Shown piece after piece: positions 1 through 9,794 of a DNA stretch of 64,000 nt. The translations under genes and the position numbers were made by a program. Source of the stretch: Oligoflexus sp. (GTDB taxonomy: Bacteria > Bdellovibrionota_B > Oligoflexia > Oligoflexales > Oligoflexaceae); NCBI RefSeq assembly GCF_035712445.1, contig NZ_DASTAT010000014.1:1-64000 (forward strand), given 5' to 3'. Numbering within the stretch: position 1 is the stretch's first letter; the number at the start of each line of letters is the position of its first letter. Below the pieces are notes generated by a model. The model was not told where the DNA came from. It was given only the letters and a program-made list of their open reading frames with translations, and did not search any database.

Positions 1-1
1 C

Positions 2-2452
2 TACACCGCGCGTCACCACACATTCTTTGAAATGCTCGGAAACTTTTCCTTCGGCGATTATTTCAAAGTCGATGCGATTCGTTTCGCCTGGGATTTCGTG
101 ACCAAGGAACTCCAGCTGCCGGTCGACAAAATCTATGTGACCGTGTTCCGCGAGGACGATGAAGCCTACGGAATCTGGGAAAAGCAAATCGGTGTTCCGA
201 AGGAGCGCATCTATCGCTTCGATGAGAAGGACAACTTCTGGTCGATGGGCGAAACAGGCCCCTGCGGCCCCTGCAGTGAAATCTTCGTCGATCGCGGCGT
301 GGAATACGGCTGCGGCAAGCCCACCTGCGGCATGGGCTGCGACTGCGATCGCTATATGGAATTCTGGAACCTCGTCTTCATGCAGTTCAACCGCGATGCG
401 GAAGGCAACCTTCATCCGCTGCCCAAGCCTTCGGTCGATACCGGAATGGGTCTGGAGCGCGTGGCTTCGATTCTGCAAAAAACGGATACGAACTACGAGA
501 TCGACACCTTCCTGGATATCCTGAAGAAAATCGCCGCTCTGGTTGGAAAAACCTATGATCCGAAAGCGAAGGATAATTTCCCTTATCGCGTGATCGCCGA
601 CCATGCCCGCGCCACCACCTTTTTGATCACCGATGGCGTGATGCCGGCCAATGAAGGTCGCGGCTATGTGCTGCGCCGCATCATTCGTCGCGCGATTCGT
701 TACGGCAAGAAAATCGGCCTCGATAAACCCTTCCTGCATAAGGCCTGCGGTTTCGTGATCGAGCAGATGAGCGACGCCTATCCCGATATCAAGGAAAAGG
801 CAGCCTTCATCGCCCGTGCGGTCCTGGCTGAAGAGGAGCAGTTCTTCAAGACCCTGGAACGCGGCCTTGCGCTTCTCGATGAAGAGATGGCGAATGCCAA
901 AGCCAAGGGCGTCCTTTCGGGCGAAGTCGCCTTCAAACTTTACGACACCTTCGGTTTCCCTGTGGACCTGACCCGCATCATCTGTGCGGAACATGGTCTG
1001 ACTGTGGATGAAGCGGCGTTTGAAAAGGCCATGGAAAAGCAAAAGTCGCAGTCCCGCGCGCACTGGAAAGGTGCGGGTGAGTCTTCGGTCGATCAGTTTT
1101 ATCAGGAGATCGCCCAGGAACTCGCGGATAAGAATATCCAGATCAAGTTCGTCGGCTATGATGCGCTCCAGGCTCACGGCCGCTGCCTTGCGATCCTGCA
1201 AAAGCATGGTCAGGACAAAACGCGCCTGGAAACAGCCGCCATGGCGTCACCGGAAGTGACGTTCGAAGCCGTCTTTGATGAAACGCCTTTCTATGCGGAA
1301 AGCGGTGGCCAGGCCGGTGACAGGGGCCGCATCAGCGGGCATGGCTTTGAAGGTGAAGTGATCGATGTTCTGAAGCCGGTCGAAGGCCTCGTCGTGGTTC
1401 ACATCAAACCGACCAAGGGCATGCTGACCATCGGCGAAAGCTATCAGCAGGAAACCGATCAGCAGCTGCGGAATCTGACGGCGCGCAACCACACCGCCAC
1501 CCACATGCTGCACTGGGCTTTGCGCAAGGTCCTCGGCACGCATGTGAAGCAGGCCGGTTCACTCGTGACGAGCGATATGCTGCGTTTTGACTTCAGCCAC
1601 TTCCAGGCCCTGACCGAGGCCGAGCTGGCTGAAATCGAGCAGCTGATCAACGACCGCATCTTCAGCGAGCAGGCCGTTCGCAAGGATGAAATGGAAAAAG
1701 AGCAGGCCATCGCCGCCGGTGCGATCGCCTTCTTCGGTGAAAAATACGGCGACCGCGTGCGCGTGGTCCGCGTCGGTGAATTCTCGACGGAACTCTGCGG
1801 CGGCACGCATGTGAACAATACCGCCGAGATCAACCTTTTCGTGATCGCTCAGGAATCCTCGATCGCTGCCGGTGTGCGCCGTATCATCGCCTACACCTCG
1901 CAGAAGGCCTTCGAATATCTGAAGAGCCGCGAGCAGGAAACCCGCCTTGTGCGCGGTAGACTCAAGGCCGCCAGCCTTGAGGATGTCACGAGCAAGATTG
2001 ATAAGCTTTTGCAGAGCGAACGCGATCTGAAAAAGCAGATCGAAAAACTGCGGGCCCAATCCCTCGCTCAGCAGATCGATACGATCCTGGAAGAATCCCC
2101 GACCGTTGGCGAGACGAAGGTCGTGACCTTCCTCTGCCCGGAAGATGATCAGGGCGTGAAAACCCTGCGCGATCTGAGCGATCAGATTCTGCAGAAAGCC
2201 CCGAATACCGTGGTCGTCCTCGGCATGAAGCAGGAAAGCGCCAGCAAGGCCTTCCTTCTTGTAGCCAAAGGCAAGCAGGTCGCGACAGGCTTCTCGTCGC
2301 AGGAACTTTTGCAGAAACTGGCACCGGAAATCAACGGTCGCGGCGGCGGGAAAGCCGACATGGCCCAGGCCGGTGGTGACAGGCTCGAAGGTCTGAAGCC
2401 CGCGCTGAATAAAGCCCGTGACCTTGTGCCGACGATGTTCGGGAAGGGTTGA
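2..2452 (+). CDS. alaS: Alanyl-tRNA synthetase (5' end outside window)
   Basis: Charges tRNA-Ala with alanine in the cytoplasm and hydrolyses misacylated Ser/Gly-tRNA-Ala. The frame is open from base 2, beginning [20 protein letters not shown], the class II core segment found about 80 residues into the family, so the true start lies upstream. 816 residues are visible. The editing domain shows HTATH near 1490-1504 and CGGTH near 1797-1811, the zinc-binding pair of the family. The C-terminal DHHA1 domain carries the GRGGGK signature near 2338-2355. Its TGA overlaps the ATG of the exonuclease gene, so the two are probably co-transcribed. No frameshift or missing motif was seen in the visible part. 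Confidence 0.97.
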   Translation, partial: YTARHHTFFEMLGNFSFGDYFKVDAIRFAWDFVTKELQLPVDKIYVTVFREDDEAYGIWEKQIGVPKERIYRFDEKDNFWSMGETGPCGPCSEIFVDRGVEYGCGKPTCGMGCDCDRYMEFWNLVFMQFNRDAEGNLHPLPKPSVDTGMGLERVASILQKTDTNYEIDTFLDILKKIAALVGKTYDPKAKDNFPYRVIADHARATTFLITDGVMPANEGRGYVLRRIIRRAIRYGKKIGLDKPFLHKACGFVIEQMSDAYPDIKEKAAFIARAVLAEEEQFFKTLERGLALLDEEMANAKAKGVLSGEVAFKLYDTFGFPVDLTRIICAEHGLTVDEAAFEKAMEKQKSQSRAHWKGAGESSVDQFYQEIAQELADKNIQIKFVGYDALQAHGRCLAILQKHGQDKTRLETAAMASPEVTFEAVFDETPFYAESGGQAGDRGRISGHGFEGEVIDVLKPVEGLVVVHIKPTKGMLTIGESYQQETDQQLRNLTARNHTATHMLHWALRKVLGTHVKQAGSLVTSDMLRFDFSHFQALTEAELAEIEQLINDRIFSEQAVRKDEMEKEQAIAAGAIAFFGEKYGDRVRVVRVGEFSTELCGGTHVNNTAEINLFVIAQESSIAAGVRRIIAYTSQKAFEYLKSREQETRLVRGRLKAASLEDVTSKIDKLLQSERDLKKQIEKLRAQSLAQQIDTILEESPTVGETKVVTFLCPEDDQGVKTLRDLSDQILQKAPNTVVVLGMKQESASKAFLLVAKGKQVATGFSSQELLQKLAPEINGRGGGKADMAQAGGDRLEGLKPALNKARDLVPTMFGKG

Positions 2453-3225
2453 TGAGCGTGACCAAGCTGATCTCGTGGAACGTGAATGGCCTGCGGGCCA
2501 TGCTTAAAAAAGGCTTTGTCGAGTTTTTCGAAAGCGAAATGCCCGACATCCTTTGCCTGCAGGAAGTCAAAGCCACACTCGATCAAATCGATGTGGATTT
2601 TCCTGGTTATGAAATTTTCTGGAATGCCGCCGAGAAAAAAGGCTATTCCGGAACGGCGATCTTCACCCGCTTCCGGCCTTTGGATGTGAAGTACGGGCTT
2701 GGCCTGGATCATCACGACAAGGAAGGGCGGGTGATCACGCTCGAATACGAAAAGGTCTTCGTGGTGACCGTCTACACCCCGAATTCCCAAGATGATCTGC
2801 GTCGCCTGTCCTATCGCACGGCCGAGTGGGATCGCGATTTTCTAGCCTATGTGAAAGAGCTGGAGAAGAAGAAGCCGGTGATATTCTGTGGCGACCTGAA
2901 CGTCGCGCACAAGGAAATCGACCTCGCGAATCCCAAGACCAACACCAAGAACGCGGGTTTCACGCCCGAGGAACGCCTGGGTTTTGATAATATCGTGGCC
3001 GCTGGCTTCGTGGATACCTTCCGGCACTTCAATCAGGAACCGAAGAATTACACCTGGTGGAGCTATCGAACCAATGCCAGGGCACGGAATGTGGGCTGGA
3101 GAATCGACTACTTCTGCGTCTCGCGCGTTCTGAGCGAGCACCTTGTCTCCGCTTCCATCCTTGGCGACGTCATGGGTTCGGATCACTGTCCGGTCAGCAT
3201 CGTCGTCAAAGATCTTTTTGAATGA
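2452..3225 (+). CDS. xth: Exodeoxyribonuclease III (ExoA/Xth family)
   Basis: AP endonuclease and 3'-5' exonuclease of base-excision repair, 257 residues, usual family length. Exonuclease/endonuclease/phosphatase motifs appear in order: [17 protein letters not shown] (metal-binding Glu), GDLNVAH (catalytic Asp/Asn), TWWSYR, GWRIDYF and GSDHCPV (catalytic His). I chose the ATG at 2452, which overlaps the alaS stop as ATGA; a TTG one codon earlier is also possible. The LysR gene starts 4 bp after the stop, so alaS, xth and the regulator may form one transcript. Confidence 0.95.
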   Translation: MSVTKLISWNVNGLRAMLKKGFVEFFESEMPDILCLQEVKATLDQIDVDFPGYEIFWNAAEKKGYSGTAIFTRFRPLDVKYGLGLDHHDKEGRVITLEYEKVFVVTVYTPNSQDDLRRLSYRTAEWDRDFLAYVKELEKKKPVIFCGDLNVAHKEIDLANPKTNTKNAGFTPEERLGFDNIVAAGFVDTFRHFNQEPKNYTWWSYRTNARARNVGWRIDYFCVSRVLSEHLVSASILGDVMGSDHCPVSIVVKDLFE

Positions 3226-3229
3226 AGGA

Positions 3230-4156
3230 ATGCCGGTGACCCTTGATCAACTGCTTGTGCTCAGCAAGATCGCGGAAACCGGCAGTTTTCGAGCGGCGGC
3301 CGGTGCTCTGCATCGCGCGCAATCCGCCATCTCCTATGCCATCAAAAATCTTGAAGAGGAACTGGGTGTCGAACTGCTCTGCCGGGATCAGTACCGCCCG
3401 ACCCTCACGGCCGCCGGTGAAGCTGTGCTTTTGCGGGCGCATAGGGTTCTGGCCGGCACCGATGAAATCCTGGAACTGGCGAGGCAGCTGAAGCTCGGTG
3501 ATGAACCCTTCGTCAATCTTGCGATCAGCGCGATTGTGCCCATGGGCCCTGTGATTCCCGCATTAAAAGACGTGGGTCTTAGGAAGCCGCATCTTATTTT
3601 AAATCTGCGGGTCGAGGTTCTGGCGGCTCAGGGGAAGGTGCAGGATGATCAGGCGGATATGGCTATTTCCGAGCTTGTGAATAATAAACCCGGAACCGAG
3701 GGCCTTGAAAAATTCCCGCTCGGGCATGTGCGTCTTCTTCCCGTCTGCGCTCCCGGTCATCCTCTGGCTGCGGAAAAAAAGTTACTGAAAGAAACCGATC
3801 TTCGCGTTCATACCCAGGTGATCCTTCCCAGTACCGACGTGGCCACCAAGGATATCCGCGCCGGCATCATGGAAGGCGCGGGCACCTGGAGCGTGAGCGA
3901 CTTTGCCAGCAAGCGCCACCTTCTGCTCGGTGGTCTCGGCTGGGGTCTGATGCCGCTCAGTCTTGTCGATGAGGACCTCCAGACCGGACGCCTCATCGCT
4001 TTGAATGTCGAGCCCTACACTGATTTTTCCATACCGATTTATCTGATGCGCAAGCGCAAAAAATTCCAGGGCCCCTGCAGCGAGCTCATGTGGAATATCC
4101 TCTCGGCCGTCGATCTGAACAGCAGCAGCTGGATCGGCGACCGGGAAGATGGTTGA
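3230..4156 (+). CDS. LysR-family transcriptional regulator
   Basis: DNA-binding regulator, 308 residues, normal LysR size. An N-terminal winged helix-turn-helix (about residues 4-62, with FRAAAGALHRAQSAISYAIK) is followed by a periplasmic-binding-like effector domain from about residue 90. The frame is open upstream into xth, but homology begins at MPVTLDQLLVL, so the ATG at 3230 with GAAGGA just upstream is preferred. It faces the DUF885 gene tail to tail with a 12 bp gap. LysR regulators often control a divergent neighbour; here none is divergent, so the target cannot be guessed. The effector is unknown. Confidence 0.9.
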   Translation: MPVTLDQLLVLSKIAETGSFRAAAGALHRAQSAISYAIKNLEEELGVELLCRDQYRPTLTAAGEAVLLRAHRVLAGTDEILELARQLKLGDEPFVNLAISAIVPMGPVIPALKDVGLRKPHLILNLRVEVLAAQGKVQDDQADMAISELVNNKPGTEGLEKFPLGHVRLLPVCAPGHPLAAEKKLLKETDLRVHTQVILPSTDVATKDIRAGIMEGAGTWSVSDFASKRHLLLGGLGWGLMPLSLVDEDLQTGRLIALNVEPYTDFSIPIYLMRKRKKFQGPCSELMWNILSAVDLNSSSWIGDREDG

Positions 4157-4168
4157 TGAGCGCGGATC

Positions 4169-5953
4169 CTACATCCCGTAACGCGCCCTCAGAAGTTTCA
4201 GAGGCGGGGCACCGGAACCAAGCAGCTGATCATGGAAGGCTTTTTCCTGGAATCCAGGCTGCTTTTCCGCGGCCTTGCGCATGGATGCGAACTGCTGATA
4301 GCCATAGAAATAGGTCGTGAGCTGCACGCTGGAAAGCTGCGCCCGCCGCCATTTGCCCACGGCCTCGGCCCTTTCCTGATAGGTTTCTTCCATCAGAAGG
4401 CGCATGGCCTCCTCTTCCGACATGTTCTGCGTGTGAACGCCATAATCCAGCAGCGTATTGGCAATCGCACGGGCCAGAAGTTTCAGCTGCACCATCTTGA
4501 TGCGCGGTCCTCCAAAGCCATGGTTGGCCATCACTTCCTCGCTGTACATCGCCCAGCCTTCGGTATAGGGACCGTTGCCGAAAATCGCGCGCAGAGGATG
4601 CCGTGATTTCACCGCATGCATGGCCTGAAGGCAATGTCCCGGCACGGCCTCATGCAGCATGAGTTCGATCAGCATGTTCTTATTATACTCACGATAAAAG
4701 GAATCCTTCTCGTTCGGTGCGGGCGGCTCGATCGCGACGAAGTTTTCAAACTTCTCATCGAAAGGTCCCGAGGACTGGCTATAGGCACCGGCAAAGCCCG
4801 CATTGAACGCCGGCATTCGGATGACCTTGCACTTTTCATCAGGCACAGTCAGGATCTGCCGCTCCCGAATAAAAGCGGTCGCGGAATCAATGGCGGCTTC
4901 GGCTTCGTGAAAGAGCGTGGCATCGGTGGGCTGCTCCAAAGCCATGCGATCCAAAACGGCCCGTACCAGTTTCCGGCGCTCCTTCGGATCCTGACTCGGC
5001 TTCGCCGGCTTTCCGAGCAGCTCGGGGCTCAGGCGGACAGCAACGTCGTACATGTCATTCAGCGTTTTATCCAGGGCTTCACGAGCCGATTGGGCCAGCG
5101 CTTCGGGACGAATGCCATCGACCAGATCATAGCGCATCTTCCGCGCATACAGCTCGGGACCGAGGCGGAAATTGCGATCGCTCCTGGGCAGCACCTCTTT
5201 TTCCAAAAAGGTCTTCAATTCCTGAAGGGATTTTTGCGCGGATTGAGCGGCTACGGTCAAAGCCTGGGCCTGAGCCGGCACCGCCTTGAGCATCGGCTTG
5301 ATTCCGTTCTGGCAAAGATCAAGGAGACCGTCTGTCTGCAGAATGGCCGTTTGCGTGTCGAGCTTCGAAGGATTTTCCAGGCGTTCGCGTGCCGCGGCCA
5401 CCACCTTGTCCACACCCTTCAGCCGCTTCAGAAGGGCCTCGGCGCGAGCCTCGGGCGTGCCATAGGCCTGCGAGATGAGGTTATCGAGGCCCAGGCTCAG
5501 GACACCGACATAGGCCATCGCCGAGGTGCGATAAGGGGCGAGGTTCTGCATTTCAAAGAGGCGGCCTTCCACTTCATTGGTCAGCACCGCGGCATCCACC
5601 TGATTATCGGGGCTCAGCTGTTTGGTATCGGTGGCCTTCAGGACTTCGTAATACTTTTGATAGAAGGCCCTGATGCGTGCCTCGCCCGCCTTGCTGTAAT
5701 CACCCCACTCGCCGTCGCGGCGGTGATCGCCCAGCGAGCTGGCCATCACGGGAAAAAGTTCCAGGTATTCTTCGATAAAGGCCTGGCTCAATTTCTTGAA
5801 AGCCTGATCGGCCGGGTTGAGTGGCTGTTCCTGGGCGTGTTGTGAAGCATCCTCTTTGGGAACTGATGTACAGGCCATGGATCCAAAGGTCAGAAGGGCC
5901 GCGCTCAAGGAAGCGCAATAGAGACGTGAAATGATCTTGGGGCATTCATTCAT
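4169..5953 (-). CDS. DUF885 family lipoprotein (putative metallopeptidase), copy 1
   Basis: 594 residues. The N-terminus is a lipoprotein-type signal ending in FGSMAC, so it is probably anchored to a membrane and periplasmic; the box is not ideal (Ser at -3). The DUF885 core has the zinc-peptidase-like motif LHEAVPGH around residue 445 and ends with the family signature AFHDQLLGSGAPPLKLL. No substrate can be named; some DUF885 relatives have been described as peptidases. A second family member lies about 8 kb away (13270-15078). The TACAC-NN-GTGTA palindrome at 5997-6008 is 44 bp upstream of the start. Confidence 0.88.
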   Translation of the reverse strand: MNECPKIISRLYCASLSAALLTFGSMACTSVPKEDASQHAQEQPLNPADQAFKKLSQAFIEEYLELFPVMASSLGDHRRDGEWGDYSKAGEARIRAFYQKYYEVLKATDTKQLSPDNQVDAAVLTNEVEGRLFEMQNLAPYRTSAMAYVGVLSLGLDNLISQAYGTPEARAEALLKRLKGVDKVVAAARERLENPSKLDTQTAILQTDGLLDLCQNGIKPMLKAVPAQAQALTVAAQSAQKSLQELKTFLEKEVLPRSDRNFRLGPELYARKMRYDLVDGIRPEALAQSAREALDKTLNDMYDVAVRLSPELLGKPAKPSQDPKERRKLVRAVLDRMALEQPTDATLFHEAEAAIDSATAFIRERQILTVPDEKCKVIRMPAFNAGFAGAYSQSSGPFDEKFENFVAIEPPAPNEKDSFYREYNKNMLIELMLHEAVPGHCLQAMHAVKSRHPLRAIFGNGPYTEGWAMYSEEVMANHGFGGPRIKMVQLKLLARAIANTLLDYGVHTQNMSEEEAMRLLMEETYQERAEAVGKWRRAQLSSVQLTTYFYGYQQFASMRKAAEKQPGFQEKAFHDQLLGSGAPPLKLLRARYGM

Positions 5954-5996
5954 GGGACTCGGTTTCCTTGCACGGAGAGACTTGTTTTCCAGTGAC

Positions 5997-6008
5997 TACA
6001 CGAGTGTA
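5997..6008. repeat. TACAC-NN-GTGTA palindrome, copy 1
   Basis: TACACGAGTGTA, followed by AG. A nearly identical 14-mer occurs at 6756-6769 (13 of 14 positions equal). It lies in the promoter region of the leftward DUF885 gene, so it could be an operator. The binding protein is unknown. Confidence 0.4.
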
Positions 6009-6090
6009 AGGTGGGGAGCAAGGAAATTGCCAAAAAGAGCCAGGATGCCGCACAATAGGTGAGGCCCCTCGGATGAAAATGGAGAGCCGC

Positions 6091-6699
6091 ATGCGCAAAA
6101 TTTTTATTCTTCTCTTCGGCATCAGCCTCGCTCCCTTGCAAGCCGAGGAAGGAAATCTGGGACTGATGCTCGGAGCCAAAGCCGGCTTCTATCAAACCAG
6201 TGGCAATCTCTTCGCGGACAAAAATCTGCAAGGCGGGGGACTGACCGTGAAACTCATCCCCGATGACTTCGGCAAGGCTTCGCTGCAGGACAGCTGGACT
6301 TCGGAGCTCGGCTGGATGCTGTCCCTTGACGTCGACAGGCTGAGCGGCAAGTCGCATGCGAAGGCCCACTCGCCTTTCTCGTCGCAGGAGGACATTCAAC
6401 TCGCATGGAGCGTGGCCGCGCTTTACGTCTGCTCATTCACGCGGCAGCTGCTGCAACTCTGCCTTGGTTTGCCTTTTTCCAATTCTCTTTATCTGGAACA
6501 GAACCTTGGTGGCGAATCCTTCAATTCCTTTACGATGGGAAACACCAATCCGCCGATTTTCATAAACCTCATAAGCGCCCATAAACCCTATAATTTCGGG
6601 GCTCAATGGAGCACGAGCTATTGGAATCCAACCTTCGCGGGACTGCGCACGCATTTTAATTTGATTCAGGCCCAACTCTTCGCCGGCTATGTTTTTTAA
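6091..6699 (+). CDS. Exported protein of unknown function, possible outer-membrane barrel
   Basis: 202 residues. A cleavable signal peptide (MRKIFILLFGISLAPLQAEE) predicts export. The rest shows alternating hydrophobic/polar stretches, many aromatic and Gly residues, and an aromatic C-terminal end (LFAGYVF), which fits a small outer-membrane beta-barrel, though no family was recognised. I chose the ATG at 6091 because GGAG at 6081-6084 is well spaced; an in-frame ATG at 6073 would add six charged residues ahead of the signal. It stands alone between the leftward DUF885 gene and the subtilase gene. Confidence 0.7.
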   Translation: MRKIFILLFGISLAPLQAEEGNLGLMLGAKAGFYQTSGNLFADKNLQGGGLTVKLIPDDFGKASLQDSWTSELGWMLSLDVDRLSGKSHAKAHSPFSSQEDIQLAWSVAALYVCSFTRQLLQLCLGLPFSNSLYLEQNLGGESFNSFTMGNTNPPIFINLISAHKPYNFGAQWSTSYWNPTFAGLRTHFNLIQAQLFAGYVF

Positions 6700-6707
6700 A
6701 GAATTTT

Positions 6708-6741
6708 TTCGCAAATACCAAGTTCGCGGCTCTTTTGCGAA
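6708..6741. repeat. Inverted repeat TTCGCAAA / TTTGCGAA with overlapping direct repeat
   Basis: Arms at 6708-6715 and 6734-6741 are perfect 8-bp complements around an 18-base loop. The same stretch holds a direct repeat (GCAAATACCAAGTTC and GCGAATTCCAAGTTC, 13 of 15 equal). It lies just after the stop of the exported protein gene and may be a transcript end or a protein site; there is no T-run. Confidence 0.4.
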
Positions 6742-6755
6742 TTCCAAGTTCAGGG

Positions 6756-6767
6756 TACACAAGTGTA
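6756..6767. repeat. TACAC-NN-GTGTA palindrome, copy 2
   Basis: TACACAAGTGTA followed by AG, the near-twin of 5997-6008. It lies 66 bp before the -35 element proposed for the subtilase gene. A shared regulator for the two secreted-protein genes is possible but unproved. Confidence 0.4.
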
Positions 6768-6821
6768 AGAATTCTGCGGAAATTCCTTAAAATTTCTAAA
6801 CGCTGCAGTTTGGACCGCCGC

Positions 6822-6851
6822 TTTACAGCGACAGGTTCATCAATCTATAAT
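6822..6851 (+). promoter_or_regulatory. Predicted sigma-70 promoter of the subtilase gene
   Basis: TTTACA at 6822-6827 and a perfect TATAAT at 6846-6851 are separated by 18 bp. Transcription would start near 6858, giving a leader of about 130 bases before the ATG at 6991. Confidence 0.55.
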
Positions 6852-6990
6852 CGAAATTACAGCAACCACACAATTGATCGCGGATCCTTTTTCGGAAGCG
6901 CCAGTTGCATCCATCCAGCTGTTGAATTTCGGGCAGTGGTGTCGCACCTCGCGGCATTTGGCATATCCATTTTTTACACAAAGGACAGAC

Positions 6991-9087
6991 ATGAAGTCTC
7001 GCTCGACAAGGGCTTTACAGCCCCTTTGGGTCATGGTTGCTATCCTGGGTTGTGCAAAGGCGCCACAGAAATTCAAACTGGAATTTCCTCACAAAGACAA
7101 TGAACTCATTCTTACCATGCGTCCCGGCGAAGCCTTGCCAACCGAGGATCTGCTGCGCTCCTACGGTTCCGCGAAAGTCGAAGTGCTGAATGAGCGTTCG
7201 ATGGTCGTCCGTTTTCCCGAAGGTGAAACCATTGATCTGGCTGAAGTCGCGCAGGACATGGCAGGTGATCGTCGCGTGCAGGCTGTGGAAGCGAACCTCA
7301 TCTATCGCCTGGACGAGAGAGTTCCGAACGATCCTGACTTCACGAAACTCTATGGCCTCAGAAACGATGGATCATCCGGTGGCGTGGCCGGCGCAGACCT
7401 CGGCATGACAAGGGCCTGGGATTACAGCACAGGCAGCGCGTCGGTGGTGATCGGCATCATCGACAGCGGTGCGGATTACAATCATAGCGATCTTGCGGAA
7501 AACATCTGGAAAAACCCAGGTGAAAGCGGCGTCGACGCCAACGGTCAGGATCGCAGCAGCAACGGCGTTGATGATGATGGCAATGGCTATGTCGATGACT
7601 GGCACGGCTGGGACTTCTTCAATAATGATAATAATCCTATGGACGACAACAGCCACGGGACGCATGTCGCGGGAACCATCGGCGGTCGCGGCAACAACGC
7701 GCGCGGCGTGGTCGGTGTGAACTGGACGGTGTCCATGGTTCCCATCAAAGTCTTTTCAGGTTCCGGGGAAAGCTCCGCGGATGTCCTGATCAAAGGTATT
7801 GATTATGCAACGGCCCTTGGAGTGGTCGCGACCAATAACAGCTGGGGCGGTGGCGCGTTTTCTGATGCGATGCTGGCCGCCATTCAAAGAGCCAATGACA
7901 AGGGCATCCTCTTCGTCGCCGCAGCCGGCAACGAAAGCACCAACAATGATAGCGTCGCGCATTATCCGTCCAGCTACGATGTCCCCAACATCATCTCGGT
8001 GGCCGCCACCGATCGCCGCGATGCCCTGGCCAGCTACTCCAACTACGGTGTGAAAACCGTGCAGGTTGCAGCGCCCGGCACGGATATCTGGTCGACCACT
8101 CCAGGCAATACCTATGGCCTGAAAAGCGGCACCTCGATGGCGACCCCTCACGTGACCGGCCTTGTCGCCCTCATCAAGTCCCGTTATCCGAATCTGGACG
8201 CGCAGGCCCTGAAAAGCCGCATCATCGGGGCCACCCAGTTCGTACCCCAGATTCAAAGCACAGTGAAGTTCGGCCGCATCAGTGCCGCCAGTTCACTGGA
8301 AGATGACACTATCGCCCCCGGTGCTGTTCAGGGCGTTACGGTTCTGGAAACCGGCGTGAAGGATCTTCACATCAGCTGGAAGGAAAGCGGTGACGACGCC
8401 GACCTCGGTCAGGCGAGCCGTTACCTTGTCCGTCTGTCCTCCGACCCTATCGAAGACGAGACGAGCTGGAATGCGGCGAAACCCATCACGGTCAGCGAAT
8501 TGGTTCGCAGCAATGGCAATGTCAGTGGCCGCATCACGGGCCTCGAATACAATCAGTCGGCTTATATCGCCGTTCGCGCCGTGGATAATGTCGGCAATAC
8601 CGGGGGGCTCTCGGCCAGTGCAAACTTCACTCTGAAGCCGGTCAGCGTTCTTCTGACCGAAGACGCAAGCAGCAATGGCAACTGGCCGAAGCTGGATGCG
8701 CCCTGGTCGCTGACCACTAAAAATGGCCAGACGCTCCTGACCGATAGCGCCACGGGTTCCTATCAGAATAACCTGAATATCGCGGCGGAAACCGTCGATT
8801 TTAACTTCAACGACAGCGATCTGATCCTGGACATCAAGTCCCGCTATCAACTCGAAGCCGGCTATGACTACGGCTATATCGAGATCAGCAAGGATCGCGG
8901 TCAGACCTGGATCGAACTGCAGAAGATCTCCGGCACCAGTGACTGGAGCACCCTCTCTCTCAGTTTGAAATCTGTTCTCAATGGTGCAAGCGTCTTCCGC
9001 ATTCGTTTTAGGCTGAAGACTGACTATTCCATCACGTACGACGGTTGGGATATCGATAGCTTCCAAGTTGTGGGGCGTCAGCTCTAA
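6991..9087 (+). CDS. Subtilisin-like (S8) serine protease lipoprotein
   Basis: Secreted protease of 698 residues. The start at 6991 follows AAGGAC and gives a lipoprotein signal ending in VAILGC; the frame is open further upstream but only the 6991 start makes a signal peptide. A pro-region (about 35-120) precedes the S8 catalytic domain. The triad is visible: D158 in IIDSGAD, H222 in SHGTHVAG and S382 in GTSMATPH, with the oxyanion N314 in AAGNES. After about residue 435 come a fibronectin III-like domain and a C-terminal beta-sandwich (about 560-698). It is probably surface or periplasmic and degrades extracellular protein. A strong terminator follows at once, so it is monocistronic. Confidence 0.95.
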   Translation: MKSRSTRALQPLWVMVAILGCAKAPQKFKLEFPHKDNELILTMRPGEALPTEDLLRSYGSAKVEVLNERSMVVRFPEGETIDLAEVAQDMAGDRRVQAVEANLIYRLDERVPNDPDFTKLYGLRNDGSSGGVAGADLGMTRAWDYSTGSASVVIGIIDSGADYNHSDLAENIWKNPGESGVDANGQDRSSNGVDDDGNGYVDDWHGWDFFNNDNNPMDDNSHGTHVAGTIGGRGNNARGVVGVNWTVSMVPIKVFSGSGESSADVLIKGIDYATALGVVATNNSWGGGAFSDAMLAAIQRANDKGILFVAAAGNESTNNDSVAHYPSSYDVPNIISVAATDRRDALASYSNYGVKTVQVAAPGTDIWSTTPGNTYGLKSGTSMATPHVTGLVALIKSRYPNLDAQALKSRIIGATQFVPQIQSTVKFGRISAASSLEDDTIAPGAVQGVTVLETGVKDLHISWKESGDDADLGQASRYLVRLSSDPIEDETSWNAAKPITVSELVRSNGNVSGRITGLEYNQSAYIAVRAVDNVGNTGGLSASANFTLKPVSVLLTEDASSNGNWPKLDAPWSLTTKNGQTLLTDSATGSYQNNLNIAAETVDFNFNDSDLILDIKSRYQLEAGYDYGYIEISKDRGQTWIELQKISGTSDWSTLSLSLKSVLNGASVFRIRFRLKTDYSITYDGWDIDSFQVVGRQL

Positions 9088-9105
9088 CGAACCGGCTCAT
9101 GCTAC

Positions 9106-9144
9106 AATGGGGGAAGCATCCTGGATGCCTCCCCCATTTTTTTT
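9106..9144 (+). terminator. Rho-independent terminator after the subtilase gene
   Basis: A long stem beginning AATGGGGGAAGCA pairs with TGCCTCCCCCATT (one mismatch), then T8 at 9137-9144. It starts 19 bp after the stop codon. Confidence 0.9.
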
Positions 9145-9191
9145 GTGGAACAGGCACCCAGCTCCCGTCATCTCTTGTGACCAGGTAAAGT

Positions 9192-9794
9192 ATGAAGACG
9201 ATCTTATTGCTCACCTTCGCCCTCTCCCTTCGCCTCTATGCGGCCGAGGAAGCTCGCCATGATATGCGTGAACACTGCCGCGCGGAAGTCAGCGGTACCC
9301 TGCTGAGCGCCTACAATGATGTCGATTACCTGCGCGGCCTGATCGCGCAGAGCGAACAGAAGGTCAAGGACTCCAAGGCTCGCCGGGAGATGCTGGACCT
9401 TCGCTATCACCAGCTGAAGACCAATACCAAAGATCCGATCCCGGCCTTTGACATGGACGAGCAGGTCCTGGCCCTTCGCTTTGAAATCGAAACACTCCGG
9501 GATCAGATCCGTGAAGCGGAGCAGCATGTGGCTGAAAATCAGAAGGAATTAAACCAGCGCGAAGCCTTTCGGAAAAGTTTCGAGGCGCTTGTGACCCCGG
9601 TTTTCCAAATCGTCCGCAAGAAGGATTCGCCGCCCGGAGCCTATGATTTCCGCCTGGAATACAGGCATGCCTGCGGCCCCTATGAGCTTCTCTGCCCGCT
9701 GCCGCGCGATCAGGCCGCCAGGCTCAAGGCCATCGCCGAGAAACTCGCCCGCCCGCAGTGGTGCGAGCGTTACGCGCAGCTTATGCCTCCTTGA
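9192..9794 (+). CDS. Exported coiled-coil protein of unknown function
   Basis: 200 residues. A signal peptide (MKTILLLTFALSLRLYAAEE) predicts export to the periplasm. About residues 35-130 are charged and heptad-like (runs of E, Q, K and L), suggesting a long coiled coil. A C-terminal segment with four Cys (one near the mature N-terminus, then HACGPYELLCPL and WCERY) may form disulfides. No family was recognised. AGGT six bases before the ATG is a modest ribosome site. The 3' end overlaps the convergent EamA gene by 14 bp. Confidence 0.7.
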   Translation: MKTILLLTFALSLRLYAAEEARHDMREHCRAEVSGTLLSAYNDVDYLRGLIAQSEQKVKDSKARREMLDLRYHQLKTNTKDPIPAFDMDEQVLALRFEIETLRDQIREAEQHVAENQKELNQREAFRKSFEALVTPVFQIVRKKDSPPGAYDFRLEYRHACGPYELLCPLPRDQAARLKAIAEKLARPQWCERYAQLMPP

